Assembly (NCBI RefSeq): GCF_020883495.1
Contig: NZ_CP086610.1
Span: forward strand, 1,903,501 to 1,967,500
DNA length: 64,000 nucleotides
Direction of reading: 5' to 3'
From: Shinella zoogloeoides
GTDB lineage: Bacteria; Pseudomonadota; Alphaproteobacteria; Rhizobiales; Rhizobiaceae
The notes under the pieces are model-generated. The model saw only the letters and a list, made by a program, of their open reading frames with translations. It did not search any database and was not told the origin of the DNA. Below are positions 1 through 10,000 of the stretch, in pieces. The position numbers and the translations under genes were made by a program. Every line of letters starts with the position of its first letter. Position 1 is the stretch's first letter.

Positions 1-682
1 ATGTCAGGATACCGGCGGCTCTATCGGCCGAGAGCAAAAAGGCCACGGAATCCCTTACGGCATGGAACTGCTTCAGGAAGGCATAGCCGAAATATGGATT
101 GAGGTTTTTCAGGGACGCAGGATCAACGTCGAGCGTGACATGCGCGCCCAATGCGGGAAACCAGATCGAAATCACGCTCGCGGACATGCAGAGCAGGCCG
201 AATGCGGCGACAAGCATGTAACCTCGTACCGCATGTCCTAGCACCACGAGAAGCAGCGGAAGCAGGAGAAGCTGGTACATGAAGCTCTGGTACGCGGCAA
301 AAAGGGCCGTGGCGAGCCAGGGTATCCCGTCAATCACATGCGCGAAGGCGAGCCAATCGAAGCCGAGGCTCCGGTCGAGGCCGAGCAGCCTTTCGTCCGC
401 AAGAGGCAAGGCGAAGGAAATCGCCGTATAGCTCCAGACGAGACCGGCATAGGAGATCAGGACTGCGCATCCCAGCACATCCATGAGGCCACGCAACATG
501 ATCATGCCGCGCCAGTGCAGATAGAAGGCAAGCGCGAACAGCAGGACGACTGACGGCAGGACGCTGTAGAACGACTGCCGGTCGAGCGTGACCTTCGTCC
601 AGGGAAGCACGAGCAACCCGCAGCATGCGGCAACCGTCACCGTAAAGAGTGCGATACGTGCGCGTGTCAATTCTGAAGACAT
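1..682 (-). CDS. PAP2-superfamily membrane protein, 3' end outside the window
   Basis: Reading the minus strand from the ATG at 682 gives 227 uninterrupted codons that run off the left edge. The protein begins MSSELTRARIALF and has several hydrophobic segments with short loops (for example around residues 10-27, 42-60, 68-92 and 130-165). The loop with LLGLDRSLGFDW and the hydrophobic stretch after it resemble PAP2-like (inositolphosphotransferase/phosphatase) integral membrane proteins. The catalytic C-terminal half with the expected histidines is not visible, so the family call rests on the N-terminal half and is an inference. It lies 67 bases downstream of cobD on the same strand and may be co-transcribed or have its own promoter there. 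No link to cobalamin is evident. Confidence 0.6.
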   Translation of the reverse strand, partial: MSSELTRARIALFTVTVAACCGLLVLPWTKVTLDRQSFYSVLPSVVLLFALAFYLHWRGMIMLRGLMDVLGCAVLISYAGLVWSYTAISFALPLADERLLGLDRSLGFDWLAFAHVIDGIPWLATALFAAYQSFMYQLLLLPLLLVVLGHAVRGYMLVAAFGLLCMSASVISIWFPALGAHVTLDVDPASLKNLNPYFGYAFLKQFHAVRDSVAFLLSADRAAGILT

Positions 683-749
683 CAATTCCCGTTCCGGCTG
701 GAGACGAGTTCAATATCCGACGCGCGGCTAAAGATACTTTAAACAGTCC

Positions 750-1736
750 TCAAAATAAGCCCGCGCCAAGGGCAGCCAGCAGCACGGCAAAGGCCAGAAC
801 GGCGCAGGCCCCGGAGAAGATGCGGAGCGACAGATCGATATCGGCGGCCGTTGCGACGGTGCGGCCGCTGGCGTTCATCATCGGCTCGTCGACGCGCGCG
901 CCGCCATAGATGCGCGGGCCGGCGAGACCGATGCCGAGCGCGCCGGCCATCGCCGCTTCCGGCCAGCCGGAATTGGGCGAGCGATGGAGGCCGGCATCGC
1001 GCAGCGCCGCGCCTATCGCCGCCCGCGCCGCCGCCCTGCCCTTGGCCATCCATGCACCGGCGGCGATGAAGAGGATGGAAAGGCGGGCTGCCGGCCAGTT
1101 GGCGAGATCGTCGAGGCGGGCGGAGGCCCAGCCGAAATCGAGATATTTCGCATTCTTGTGGCCGATCATGGAATCGGCCGTATTCAGCATCTTGTAGGCG
1201 AAGAGGCCCGGCAGGCCGAACAGCGCATACCAGAAGGCCGGCGCGACGACGCCGTCGGAGAAATTCTCCGCAAGGCTTTCGATGCCGGCGCGGCAGACGG
1301 CCGGCTCGTCCAGCGTCGCCGGATCGCGGCCGACGATCATCGACACCGCCTGCCTGCCCCCCTCGATGCCGCCTTCGCGCAGGCCGACGGAAACGGCGCG
1401 CACATGATCGTGAAGGCTTTTCTGGGCGAGAAAGACGGCGACAACCGCAATCTCTATGGCCGCGCCGAACAGCCCGAACGATGCCAGAACCCGATGCAGG
1501 ACGACGCCGAGGAAGACGCTGGCGGCAAGCAACACGGCGATACCGGTTGCGCCGTTGAAGCGCCGCGTCTCGGCGGAAAGGCGCTTTTCATTGAAGAGCC
1601 GGTCCATCGCGCCGATCGCCTTGCCGAACAGCACGACCGGATGCGGCACGCGCCGCCAGAGTGCGTCGGGGTCGCCGACGATGCGGTCCAGCACCAGCGC
1701 GAGGAACAGGATGAAGAGCGTGCAGCCCATGCCCAT
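750..1736 (-). CDS. cobD: Adenosylcobinamide-phosphate synthase CobD (CbiB family)
   Basis: 328 residues, the usual length of CobD/CbiB. This integral membrane enzyme joins the aminopropanol-phosphate arm made by CobC to adenosylcobyric acid, giving adenosylcobinamide (phosphate). The N-terminus is hydrophobic and has the family motif LDRIVGDP, followed by HPVVLFGKAIG. The central NFSDGVVAPAFWY and NTADSMIGHKN blocks are hallmark CobD sequences. Its ATG lies 3 bases after the cobC stop, so it is the last cob gene of the cobE-A-B-C-D block. Identification is firm. Confidence 0.97.
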   Translation of the reverse strand: MGMGCTLFILFLALVLDRIVGDPDALWRRVPHPVVLFGKAIGAMDRLFNEKRLSAETRRFNGATGIAVLLAASVFLGVVLHRVLASFGLFGAAIEIAVVAVFLAQKSLHDHVRAVSVGLREGGIEGGRQAVSMIVGRDPATLDEPAVCRAGIESLAENFSDGVVAPAFWYALFGLPGLFAYKMLNTADSMIGHKNAKYLDFGWASARLDDLANWPAARLSILFIAAGAWMAKGRAAARAAIGAALRDAGLHRSPNSGWPEAAMAGALGIGLAGPRIYGGARVDEPMMNASGRTVATAADIDLSLRIFSGACAVLAFAVLLAALGAGLF

Positions 1737-1739
1737 GGT

Positions 1740-2747
1740 TCAGCCCATCACCGCGCCGAGCGCGGCGGCAAGCCGGGCGTCCGACGCCGCATCCGGCGCA
1801 AGGCCGAAGCGCAGCCAGCGGGGATTGTAGTCGAAGGGCCGCACCAGAATATGATGGCGGCAAAGGCCTTCATGGATGGCGGCGGCCGCGGCATGGTCGA
1901 CCAGCGAGAACAGGCCGGTGCCGCCGGCGACAGCAAGCCCGGCACCGGCAAGCGCCGCATCCAGCGCGGCCTTGCGCTGCGCGATATCGTGGCGGATGCC
2001 CGATGTATCGGCGGCCATCAGCGCCGCCGCGATGGTCAGAGCGGGGCCGGAGACGGCCCAGGGACCCAGCCCGTCCTCGATGCGATCCAGAACGGCCGCC
2101 TCGCCGATGACGAAGCCGAGCCGCAGGCCCGCAAGGCCGAAGAACTTGCCGAAGGAGCGGAAGACCAGAAGGCCGGGCATGCCCTCGCCGGCAAGCGGCG
2201 CGATGCAGGTTTCCGGGCGCATGTCGCCGAAGGCCTCGTCGACAACGAGGAGGCCGCCCGTCGCCGAAACGCGGGCATGGAGCGCGAGAAGCGCATCGCG
2301 CGGGACAAGGCGGCCGTCCGGGTTGTTCGGGTTGACGACGACGACGAGGCCGTGGGCGTCCGTCACCGCATCGAGGCTTTCCACGCAATCGACCGCCACG
2401 CCGGCATTGCCGAGCACGCGGGCATATTCGCCATAGGTGGGCGCGAGAACGGCGGCGCGGCGGCCGGCAGCGATCAGACGCGGCAGGAGCTGGATAACGG
2501 ATTGCGTGCCGGGAACGGGCAGCGGCTGCGCCTTGGGAGCACCGTAATAGCGGGCGGCGGCGGCGCGGGCCGCATCCTGGCGATGACGATCCGGCAGGCG
2601 GTGCCAGGCGGCGATATCGACCGGCGGAAGGGCGACGGGATTGGGATTGATGCCGGTGGAAAGGTCCAGCCAGTCCTCCGGCCGGCCACCGAAACGCGCG
2701 GCGGCGGCGGCGATGCCGCCGCCATGGGCGATGCGCGGCGCGGTCAT
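1740..2747 (-). CDS. cobC: Threonine-phosphate decarboxylase / aminotransferase-fold CobC
   Basis: 335 residues, fold-type I PLP enzyme. It opens with HGGGIAAAAARFGG and LDLSTGINPNP, typical of CobC/CobD(Salmonella) L-threonine-O-3-phosphate decarboxylases that make (R)-1-amino-2-propanol phosphate for the nucleotide loop. The PLP-lysine motif SFGKFFGLAGLRLGF is present, as is the VVVNPNNPDGR block. The start overlaps the cobB stop by 4 bases (ATGA), showing translational coupling. CobC then feeds CobD, encoded immediately downstream. Confidence 0.96.
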   Translation of the reverse strand: MTAPRIAHGGGIAAAAARFGGRPEDWLDLSTGINPNPVALPPVDIAAWHRLPDRHRQDAARAAAARYYGAPKAQPLPVPGTQSVIQLLPRLIAAGRRAAVLAPTYGEYARVLGNAGVAVDCVESLDAVTDAHGLVVVVNPNNPDGRLVPRDALLALHARVSATGGLLVVDEAFGDMRPETCIAPLAGEGMPGLLVFRSFGKFFGLAGLRLGFVIGEAAVLDRIEDGLGPWAVSGPALTIAAALMAADTSGIRHDIAQRKAALDAALAGAGLAVAGGTGLFSLVDHAAAAAIHEGLCRHHILVRPFDYNPRWLRFGLAPDAASDARLAAALGAVMG

Positions 2748-4051
2748 GCGGCCTCCGGCGAAAGATCGATCAGGTGCATGTAGGAGCCGCTGACGGCACC
2801 GCGGCGAAGGCCGGCCTGACCAAGGTCCTCGCCCATCGCATCCGTGACGGCGAACAGCCGGTCGGCCTCTCCCTCATGCAGCACGGTCGAATAGTGGAAT
2901 TCATGCGCGGTCATTGGCGCGGTGAAACCGGAGCCGGCCAGCGGCGCGACACGGCGATAACCGAGATGGCGGCGGCGCTCAGCAAAGCTGGTGACGAGCG
3001 GCAGCAGGCCGAGCATGCCATGGCGGGTTCCGTCCGCCGCAACCAGCCCTTCCCCCAGAACCATATAGCCCCCGCATTCGCCGTAGATGCGCGCCCTCCG
3101 GCGCGCTGCCTCTCCCATGCCTTGGCGGAAACGGCCGGCATTGGCAAGGGTCGCGGCGTGGAGTTCCGGGTAGCCGCCGGGCAGATAGACGGCATCGGCA
3201 TCGGCGGGCGGCGGCTCGTCTGCCAGCGGCGAGAAGAAGGCGAGGCTCGCCCCCATCCCGCGCCAGCCCGAAAGCAGATGCTCGTAGCTGAAGGCGAAGG
3301 CCCGGTCGCGGGCGACGGCGATGGTCTGCCCGAGCGGCGGCAGGCACGCGGCGGCGGGCGCGAAAGGTTGCGCCGCACGCATCTGCGCGATCGCGACGAG
3401 GCGTTCGAGCGCGCAGTTCTTCGAGACGACCTCTGCGGCATGGGCGATGAAGGACGCCAGCGCGTCGTGTTCCCCGGCCTGTACGAGACCAAGATGGCGT
3501 TCCGGCAGGCCAAGCGCGGGATCGGCCCGCAGAACGCCGAAAATCTCGATGCCGCTCGCCTCCAACGCCCCGCGCAGCATCGCCTCGTGGCGGGCGCTGC
3601 CGACCTTGTTGAGAATGACGCCGGCCACATGCACATCGCTGCGGAAATCCGTGTACCCCTTCACCATCGCGGCCACGGATTGCGACAGGCGGCTGCAATC
3701 GACGACAAGCACGACCGGCAGGCTGAGCGTGACGGCAAGATCGGCCGGCGCGCCGGAACCGTCGGCCGCGCCGTCGAAGAGGCCCATCATCGCCTCGACC
3801 AGCAGGAAATCCCCCTCGCCGGCCTGCATGGCGGCATTGGCGCGGATCAGTTCCGGGCGCATCGCCCAGGGATCGTAGTTGAGGCAGGGTTTGCCGCTGG
3901 CGGCGGCATGGAAGGCCGGGTCGATGTAATCCGGCCCCGCCTTGCCGGAGACGAGGCGTACGCCGGCATCGCGAAGCGCCCGGGCAAGGCCGAGCGTCAC
4001 CGTCGTCTTGCCGGAGCCGGATGCGGGCGCGGCGATGAGCAAGCCGCTCAT
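2744..4051 (-). CDS. cobB: Hydrogenobyrinate/cobyrinate a,c-diamide synthase CobB
   Basis: 435 residues from the ATG at 4051, which overlaps the cobA stop (ATGA). A longer open frame upstream is read-through into cobA and was not used. The N-terminal dethiobiotin-synthetase-like ATPase domain has a P-loop GSGKTT at residues 11-16. The C-terminal class I glutamine amidotransferase domain has the nucleophile motif GECGGYM and a late HEFHYS block carrying the catalytic His. It amidates the a and c side chains of hydrogenobyrinic acid in the oxygen-dependent pathway, just before cobalt insertion by CobNST. Length and motifs match the family. Confidence 0.96.
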   Translation of the reverse strand: MSGLLIAAPASGSGKTTVTLGLARALRDAGVRLVSGKAGPDYIDPAFHAAASGKPCLNYDPWAMRPELIRANAAMQAGEGDFLLVEAMMGLFDGAADGSGAPADLAVTLSLPVVLVVDCSRLSQSVAAMVKGYTDFRSDVHVAGVILNKVGSARHEAMLRGALEASGIEIFGVLRADPALGLPERHLGLVQAGEHDALASFIAHAAEVVSKNCALERLVAIAQMRAAQPFAPAAACLPPLGQTIAVARDRAFAFSYEHLLSGWRGMGASLAFFSPLADEPPPADADAVYLPGGYPELHAATLANAGRFRQGMGEAARRRARIYGECGGYMVLGEGLVAADGTRHGMLGLLPLVTSFAERRRHLGYRRVAPLAGSGFTAPMTAHEFHYSTVLHEGEADRLFAVTDAMGEDLGQAGLRRGAVSGSYMHLIDLSPEAA

Positions 4052-4899
4052 GCCGGATCCTTCAATTCGCGCGAGCCGAAGGGATCGGCGGAAAGCCGGC
4101 GCCCCTGCGTCAGCGCACCGAGCCAGTCGAGCGAGGCGCGCAGCCGCACGACCTCGCCGACGACGACGATGGCGGGCGGCTCGATCCCGGCCGCCTCGGC
4201 ATCCGCCTGCGCGCGGGCAAGCGTGGTTTCCAGCACCGCCTGCTCGCCGGTCGCGGCATTGCAGACGAAGGCGACCGGCTCGTCCGGCGCGCGGCCGCCA
4301 GCGATGAGATTGGCGGCGATCTGGCCGATATGCTTCATCGCCATATACATGACGATAACGGGCGAGCCCTTGGCGATGCCTTCCCAGTTGATGCGATCCG
4401 GCACGAGGCCGGAGGAATCGTGGCCGGTGAGGAAGGTGACGGCGTGGTTGACCTCGCGATGCGTCACCGGAATGCCGGCATAGGCCAGCCCGCCGATACC
4501 CGCCGTGATGCCCGGCACGATGCGGAAGGGGATGCCGTGCTCGACCAGCGTCAGCGCCTCTTCCCCGCCGCGCCCGAAGACGAAGGGATCGCCGCCCTTC
4601 AGCCGCAGCACGCGATGGCCGGCGCGCGCCAGCTCGACCAGCCGCAGCGAGATATCGCGCTGCTTGTGTGAGGGCTTGCCGCCACGCTTTCCGGCGAATT
4701 CCAGCACCGCGCCGGGACGGGCGAGCGACAGGCACTCGGCATTGACCAGCGCGTCATGCACGATGACATCGGCCTGCTGCAGCGCATTGGCGGCGTGCAG
4801 CGTCAGGAGACCCGGATCGCCGGGTCCGGCACCGACGAGCCAGACAGTGCCTTTTTCCATCGGCGGAAGGGCGGAGAACAGGCCGTGCATCAGGCACAC
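4048..4899 (-). CDS. cobA: Uroporphyrinogen-III C-methyltransferase CobA (SUMT)
   Basis: 283 residues. This SAM-dependent tetrapyrrole methylase makes precorrin-2 from uroporphyrinogen III, the entry to corrin synthesis. The family signature VGAGPGDPGLLT lies near residues 22-33, followed by VIVHDALV, FAGKRGGKP and GGDPFVFGRGGEE. It is a stand-alone CobA, not fused to siroheme functions. The start at 4899 overlaps the cobE end by 10 bases. Later in-frame ATGs at 4890 and 4860 are possible, but all keep the catalytic domain. Identification is firm. Confidence 0.97.
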   Translation of the reverse strand: MCLMHGLFSALPPMEKGTVWLVGAGPGDPGLLTLHAANALQQADVIVHDALVNAECLSLARPGAVLEFAGKRGGKPSHKQRDISLRLVELARAGHRVLRLKGGDPFVFGRGGEEALTLVEHGIPFRIVPGITAGIGGLAYAGIPVTHREVNHAVTFLTGHDSSGLVPDRINWEGIAKGSPVIVMYMAMKHIGQIAANLIAGGRAPDEPVAFVCNAATGEQAVLETTLARAQADAEAAGIEPPAIVVVGEVVRLRASLDWLGALTQGRRLSADPFGSRELKDPA

Positions 4900-5366
4900 T
4901 CCCGGCTTGAATCAGAATGTAAGGAAGCGGAATCGAGCGCGGAGGAAACGGCGCCAAACGCCTGAAAAGACTCGGCAACCGCCGCCGTGGCATGGGCGGA
5001 TTTCGTCTTGCCGACGATCAGGCGTGCGCCCGCGCCGGCCTGCGCCAGCGCCGCCGCCTCGGCAACGCCATGGCAGCCGGTATGGGCGAAGACGATATCG
5101 GACGGATTGGCAAGGCGCGGCGTCTCGGCTTCCAGCCGGTCGGCCGGGAAGGTCACGAGCGGCACGGAAAAATGCTCCGCCACGGCCTGCATGGCCGGCT
5201 CCCCGGCGCGCGTATCCAGCGTCGCGACGAAGGCGACATCCCCGGGCCGGGCGACGACGGAGACGGCGAGCGCTACGAGTTCGGCGGGCGGCGTGCCGCG
5301 TTCGCAGCCGAGGCCGAGAACGAGCGGGCGTCGTCGAATATCGGGTGATGGGGCCTTGGCATACAT
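4890..5366 (-). CDS. cobE: CobE / CbiG C-terminal-domain protein
   Basis: 158 residues from the ATG at 5366 (MYAKAPSPDIRRR). The domain is the small CbiG C-terminal / CobE fold: LVLGLGCERGTPPAELVALA near the N-terminus, a Thr-Leu-Asp strand (VATLDTRAGEP), and a late AHTGCHGVAEAAAL block. In aerobic cob clusters CobE accompanies precorrin methylations, but its exact reaction is poorly defined. It is the first gene of the cobE-A-B-C-D run. A longer upstream reading frame lacks family similarity, so this ATG was preferred. Confidence 0.85.
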   Translation of the reverse strand: MYAKAPSPDIRRRPLVLGLGCERGTPPAELVALAVSVVARPGDVAFVATLDTRAGEPAMQAVAEHFSVPLVTFPADRLEAETPRLANPSDIVFAHTGCHGVAEAAALAQAGAGARLIVGKTKSAHATAAVAESFQAFGAVSSALDSASLHSDSSRECA

Positions 5367-5627
5367 GGGCGGTTTCTCGCAAATTCCACGCGAAAGGCCC
5401 GGCCCTGCCGTTTCCGACGGTCCCGGATGAGGCCCCTCTGGGTCAGCCGCACCGGACACCGCTCGGCCCGCCTGGCGGGCACCGTCGCCCATCCTTAGTA
5501 TCGAAGGGCCGCAGGCCGGTCAAACCGGATTGCGGCACGCAGGACGCAAGATGCGGCAGGCCTTGCTTTTGACGCGCAGTCTGACAGAAGTGCGCCCATT
5601 GCCTTCCTCGCTCTCCCGAGTCCCGCC
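5367..5627. other. Divergent intergenic region between cobE and the TSUP gene
   Basis: About 260 bases separate the divergent starts. I looked for a cobalamin riboswitch on the cobE side and found neither the B12-box core nor the CCCGC-ACTGT block that are obvious upstream of cobP. The region has GC-rich inverted segments (for example CCCGCCTGGCGGGC near 5467-5480) but no confident promoter, terminator or RNA element. Confidence 0.4.
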
Positions 5628-6413
5628 GTGGCCGATATCGCCCTTCACATCCTCGTCTTCCTGTTCATCGCCGCCTTCCTCGCCGGCTTCATCGATTCCA
5701 TCGCGGGCGGCGGCGGCATGATCACCATTCCCGCCATGCTGCTCGCCGGCATTCCGCCGCTGCACACGCTCGGCACCAACAAGCTGCAATCGCTGTTCGG
5801 CGCAGGCTCTGCGACCATCGCCTATGCGCGCGCCGGCCATGTGCGGCTTTCCGAGCAATTGCCGATGGCCGCGCTCTCGGCGCTCGGCGGGGCCTTGGGG
5901 GCCTTGCTGGCGACGGTGGTTCCCGGCGACGTGCTGAAGACCTTCATGCCCTTCCTGCTGGTGGCCATCGCCGTCTATTTCGGGCTGAAGCCGAATATCG
6001 GCGACGTCGACAGGCACCGGCGCATGAGCGTCTTCCTCTTCACCGTCACCGTCGTGCCGCTGATCGGCTTCTACGACGGTGTCTTCGGCCCCGGCACCGG
6101 CTCGTTCTTCATGCTGGCCTTCGTCACGCTCGCCGGCTTCGGCGTGCTGAAGGCGACGGCGCATACCAAGCTCCTGAACTTCGGCTCCAATGTCGGCGCC
6201 TTCGCCGTCTTCGTCTCCTACGGCGTCGTCCTGTGGAAGGTCGGCCTCGTCATGGGCGCGGGGCAGTTCCTCGGCGCGCAGGCCGGCTCACGCGTGGCGA
6301 TGAAGGCGGGCGTCAAGGTCATCAAGCCGCTGCTCGTCATTACCTCCATCGCGCTCGCCATCCGCCTGATGGCCGATCCGAGCCACCCGATCCGCGTCTG
6401 GCTCGGCTGGTAG
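5628..6413 (+). CDS. TSUP (TauE/SafE) family membrane permease
   Basis: 261 residues from a GTG start at 5628. The protein is almost entirely hydrophobic, with about eight predicted membrane segments. It carries the TSUP signature in the first segment (AGFIDSIAGGGGMITIP) and its repeat in the second half (GFYDGVFGPGTGSFFM). TSUP proteins export or import sulfite, sulfoacetate and other small anions, and substrate cannot be read from sequence. It runs opposite to the cob genes and separates cobE from cobO, ending 3 bases before the convergent cobO stop. A cobalamin role is only suggested by position. Confidence 0.9.
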   Translation: MADIALHILVFLFIAAFLAGFIDSIAGGGGMITIPAMLLAGIPPLHTLGTNKLQSLFGAGSATIAYARAGHVRLSEQLPMAALSALGGALGALLATVVPGDVLKTFMPFLLVAIAVYFGLKPNIGDVDRHRRMSVFLFTVTVVPLIGFYDGVFGPGTGSFFMLAFVTLAGFGVLKATAHTKLLNFGSNVGAFAVFVSYGVVLWKVGLVMGAGQFLGAQAGSRVAMKAGVKVIKPLLVITSIALAIRLMADPSHPIRVWLGW

Positions 6414-6416
6414 GGC

Positions 6417-7058
6417 TCAGTATTCCACGCCCTGCTGCGCCTTAATGCCCGAGCGGAACGGGTGCTTCAAAAGCTCCATCTCGGTCGCAAGGTCGGCGAT
6501 TTCGATCAGTTCTTCCTTCGCGTTACGGCCCGTCAGCACGACATGCGTCATGTAGGGCTTCTCGTTCTTCAGGAAGTCGATGACCTCGTTGACGTCGATA
6601 TAGTCGTAGCGCAGCGCGATGTTGATCTCGTCGAGCAACACCATGGAATTACGCTCGTCGCGGATCAGGTCCTTGGCCTTCTCCCAGGCCTTCTGAGCCA
6701 TCGCCACGTCGCGGGCGCGGTCCTGCGTTTCCCAGGTAAAACCCTCGCCGAGCGTGAAGAACTGGCAGAGATCGGAAAAATGCGCCTCGATGAGGTCGCG
6801 CTCGCCCGTCACCATCGCCCCCTTGATGAACTGCACCACCGCGCAGGGCTTCTTGTGGGCGATGTGGCGGAAGATCATGCCGAAGCCGGCCGTGGACTTG
6901 CCCTTGCCTTTGCCCGTATGGACGATGACGAGACCCTTCTCGTCCGTCTTCGTCGCCATGATCTTCTCGCGCGCCTGCTTCTTCTTCGCCATCTTCTCCG
7001 AATGACGGGCAAGCTCGGCTTCGCTCATGCCGGCGGTTTCGTCGTGGTTCTCGCTCAT
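6417..7058 (-). CDS. cobO: Cob(I)yrinic acid a,c-diamide adenosyltransferase CobO
   Basis: 213 residues from the ATG at 7058 (MSENHDETAG). A CobA(Salmonella)/CobO-type corrinoid adenosyltransferase. The P-loop variant HTGKGKGKST is at residues 47-56, the lid-like VVQFIKGAM block follows, and LLDEINIALRY and VVLTGRNA complete the family pattern. It transfers the adenosyl group from ATP to Co(I). It is the last gene of the riboswitch-controlled cobP-W-N-O run, 17 bases after cobN. A longer reading frame upstream is out-of-frame read-through of cobN and was rejected. Confidence 0.97.
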   Translation of the reverse strand: MSENHDETAGMSEAELARHSEKMAKKKQAREKIMATKTDEKGLVIVHTGKGKGKSTAGFGMIFRHIAHKKPCAVVQFIKGAMVTGERDLIEAHFSDLCQFFTLGEGFTWETQDRARDVAMAQKAWEKAKDLIRDERNSMVLLDEINIALRYDYIDVNEVIDFLKNEKPYMTHVVLTGRNAKEELIEIADLATEMELLKHPFRSGIKAQQGVEY

Positions 7059-7075
7059 CTTTCTTCCCTTCCCTC

Positions 7076-10000
7076 TCAGGACGCCTTGCGGGCGCCCAGC
7101 ATATCCAGTTCGAAGCGCGCCGAATTGGAGCGCGGCGTCCAAAGCCCCCGGTCTATCGCCTCGGCGAAGCGCGCCGCCATTTCGGCAAGCGCCGCCGGGT
7201 TCTTTTCCGCGAGAAATTCCCGCACGCGCTCGTCCAGCACATAGGCCTGGTAGGCCGCCTCGAAATGATGATCCTTCACCGCGCCGGTCGTGGCGGCGAA
7301 GGCGAACATGAAATCGACCGTCGCGGCAATCTCGAAGGCGCCCTTGTAGCCATGGCGCATGACGCCGTCGATCCATTTCGGATTGACCACGCGGGCGCGC
7401 ACGACACGGCCGATCTCGTCCTCCAGCGTGCGCACGACGGGCGTTTCCGGCCGCGACAGGTCGTTGTGGTAGACGACCGGCTGCTTGCCGGAAAGATGCT
7501 CGGCGGCAGCGGCCATGCCGCCCTCGAACTGGTAATATTCGTCGCTGTCGAGCAGGTCGTGCTCGCGGCTGTCCTGGTTCTGGATGACGGCCTGAAGGCT
7601 CCGCATGCGCGCCTCCAGCCGTTCGCGCATCGGCACGCCATCCCCGTCTCCGTCATAGGCATGCGCGCCCCAGGCAAGCCATGCCTCGGCAAGGTCGCCC
7701 CGCTCGGTCCAGAGCCCCTCGTCCATCATGGTCTGGAGACCCGCGCCGTAGCCGCCGGACTTCGCGCCGAAGATGCGGAAGCCGGCTTCCCGGACCGCCT
7801 CGTGCTCGCAAATGCCCTTTTCCGCCAGCGCCGCCGCCTCGGCGCGCATGCGCGCGGCGATGGGATTGTCCGCATCGTCCTCGTCCAGCGCCCCGACGGC
7901 GCGCACGGCGCGGTCGAAGAGCGCGATCTGCTCCGGGAAGGCATCGCGGAAGAAGCCGGAAATCCGAAGCGTCACGTCGACGCGCGGATGGCGAAGCGTG
8001 GCGGGCGGGATGATCTCGAAGCCGGTGACGCGGCGGGAGGCCATGTCCCAGGTCGGCCTGACGCCGATCAGCGCCATGGCCTGCGCGATGTCGTCGCCGC
8101 CGGTGCGCATGTTGGAGGTGCCCCAGGCGGTGATACCGAAGGAGGTCGGCCATTCGCCATGGTCCTGCGCGTAGCGGGTGACGATGAGTTCGGCGGATTT
8201 CCGGCCGAGTTCCCAGGCGGCGGGCGTCGGCACGGCACGGCTGTCGACGGAGTAGAAGTTGCGCCCCGTCGGCAGCACGTCCGGCCGCCCGCGCGTCGGC
8301 GCGCCGGAAGGGCCGGGTTCGACGAAGCGCCCGTCTAGGCCCCGCATCAGCGCGGCGATTTCGGCCGGCCCGCAAGCGGCGATAGCGGGGCGGATGGTCG
8401 TTTCGATTGTGTCGAGCACGGCGCGGGTCGCCGGCCAGTCCTCCGGGCACGGCAGGGTGCCGTCCACCAGTCCGGTCGCCAGAAGCTCGATGCGCTCCAC
8501 CGTGTCGCCATTGCTGCGCCACGGGGCGTCGGATTGCGCGGCGAGGATCGGCGGGCGCGGGCCGTGCCATGGGTCGGACGTTATGCAGTCGAGCGGGTCG
8601 AAGGCAAAGCCGCCCAGCGCATCCGCCGCAATCGCCCGCTGCAGGCTTGCCTCGCCGCCCTCGCCCAAGCCGCGCGGCACGCGGGCCAGCGCCACCGTCA
8701 GGTCGGTGAGCAGCCGCCCCTCCGGCGAGACGCCGAAGACGTGGAGGCCATCGCGAATCTGCATTTCCTTGAGGTCGCAGAGATAGGCGTCGAGCTTCTG
8801 CAGCGCCGTCTCCTCGCCATCGGACCTGGCAATGCCGGCGTCGCGGTCGAGGCCGATGTCGCGCACCAGATCGAGAATCTGCTTCGACAGCAGCCTGATG
8901 CGGCGGGGATCGCCGCCGGAGGCATCGTAATATTCGTCGACCAGCGCTTCGAGGTCCTTGAGGGGACCGTAGGTCTCGGCCCTGGTCAAAGGCGGGGTCA
9001 GGTGATCGATGATGACGGCCGCGGAGCGGCGCTTGGCCTGCGTGCCCTCGCCGGGATCGTTGACGATGAAGGGATAGAGATGCGGCACCGGGCCGAGAAC
9101 GGCTTCGGGATAGCAGGCCTCCGACAGCGCCAGCGCCTTGCCCGGCAGCCATTCGAGATTGCCGTGCTTGCCCATATGCACGATGGCATGGGCGCCGTAG
9201 TGGGCGCGCAGGAAGGCGTAGAAGGCGAGGTAGCCATGCGGCGGCACGAGGTCCGGCGAATGGTAGGTGTCCTTCGGATCGATATTGTAGCCGCGCGCCG
9301 GCTGGATGCCGACCGGCGTCTCGCCGAAACGGGCGAGCGGCAGGGCGAAGACGTCGCCGGCAACGAAGGGATCGTCTTCCGGAGCACCCCAGCGCTCCGT
9401 CATTTCCCGCTGAATCACCTTCGGAAGCGAGGCGAAGAAAACCTTGTAATCCTTCAGGGAAAGCGTCTCGCGGATTTCCTTTCCGTCGCGCGCCGCATTG
9501 GTCGGACCGGCCATGAGATGGGCGATCAGCGCATCGCCATCCGCGGGCAGACCGGCGACCGCATAACCTTCCGCCGCCATGGCGCGCAGCACCTCCATCG
9601 TGCCGGCCGGCGTATCGAGGCCGACGCCATTGCCGAGACGGCCGTCGCGGTTCGGGTAATTCGCCATGACGAGGGCGACGCGGCGCTCCTGCGGAGCCGC
9701 GCGCCGAAGCCGCGCCCAGCCGGCGGCGAGCTTCGCAGCAAAGCGGATGCGATCCTCGACGGGATCGAGGCTCACGATGTTGGTCTCGACCCGCTCGTCA
9801 TAACGCGCGGCCGCCTTGAAGGAGACGGCGCGGGAGAGCACGCGGCCGTCGACCTCCGGCAGCGAGACGTTCATGCCGAGGTCGCGCGCCGTCAATCCCT
9901 GCCCGGACGCCTCCCAGGCCTCGCGCGAGGAGCCGGAGAAGATGACCTGCAGGACGGGCGCGCCCGTCTCGTCGAGCACCGTCGGCTTACGGCCCGCGCC

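Noticed and set aside
984..2783. Long plus-strand open frame (about 600 codons) across cobD and cobC
   Set aside because: It is antisense to two well-identified genes, has no recognisable domain and reflects the high GC content, which suppresses stop codons.
5367..5627. Possible second cobalamin riboswitch upstream of cobE
   Set aside because: Neither the B12 box nor the CCCGC-ACTGT block is present on either strand.
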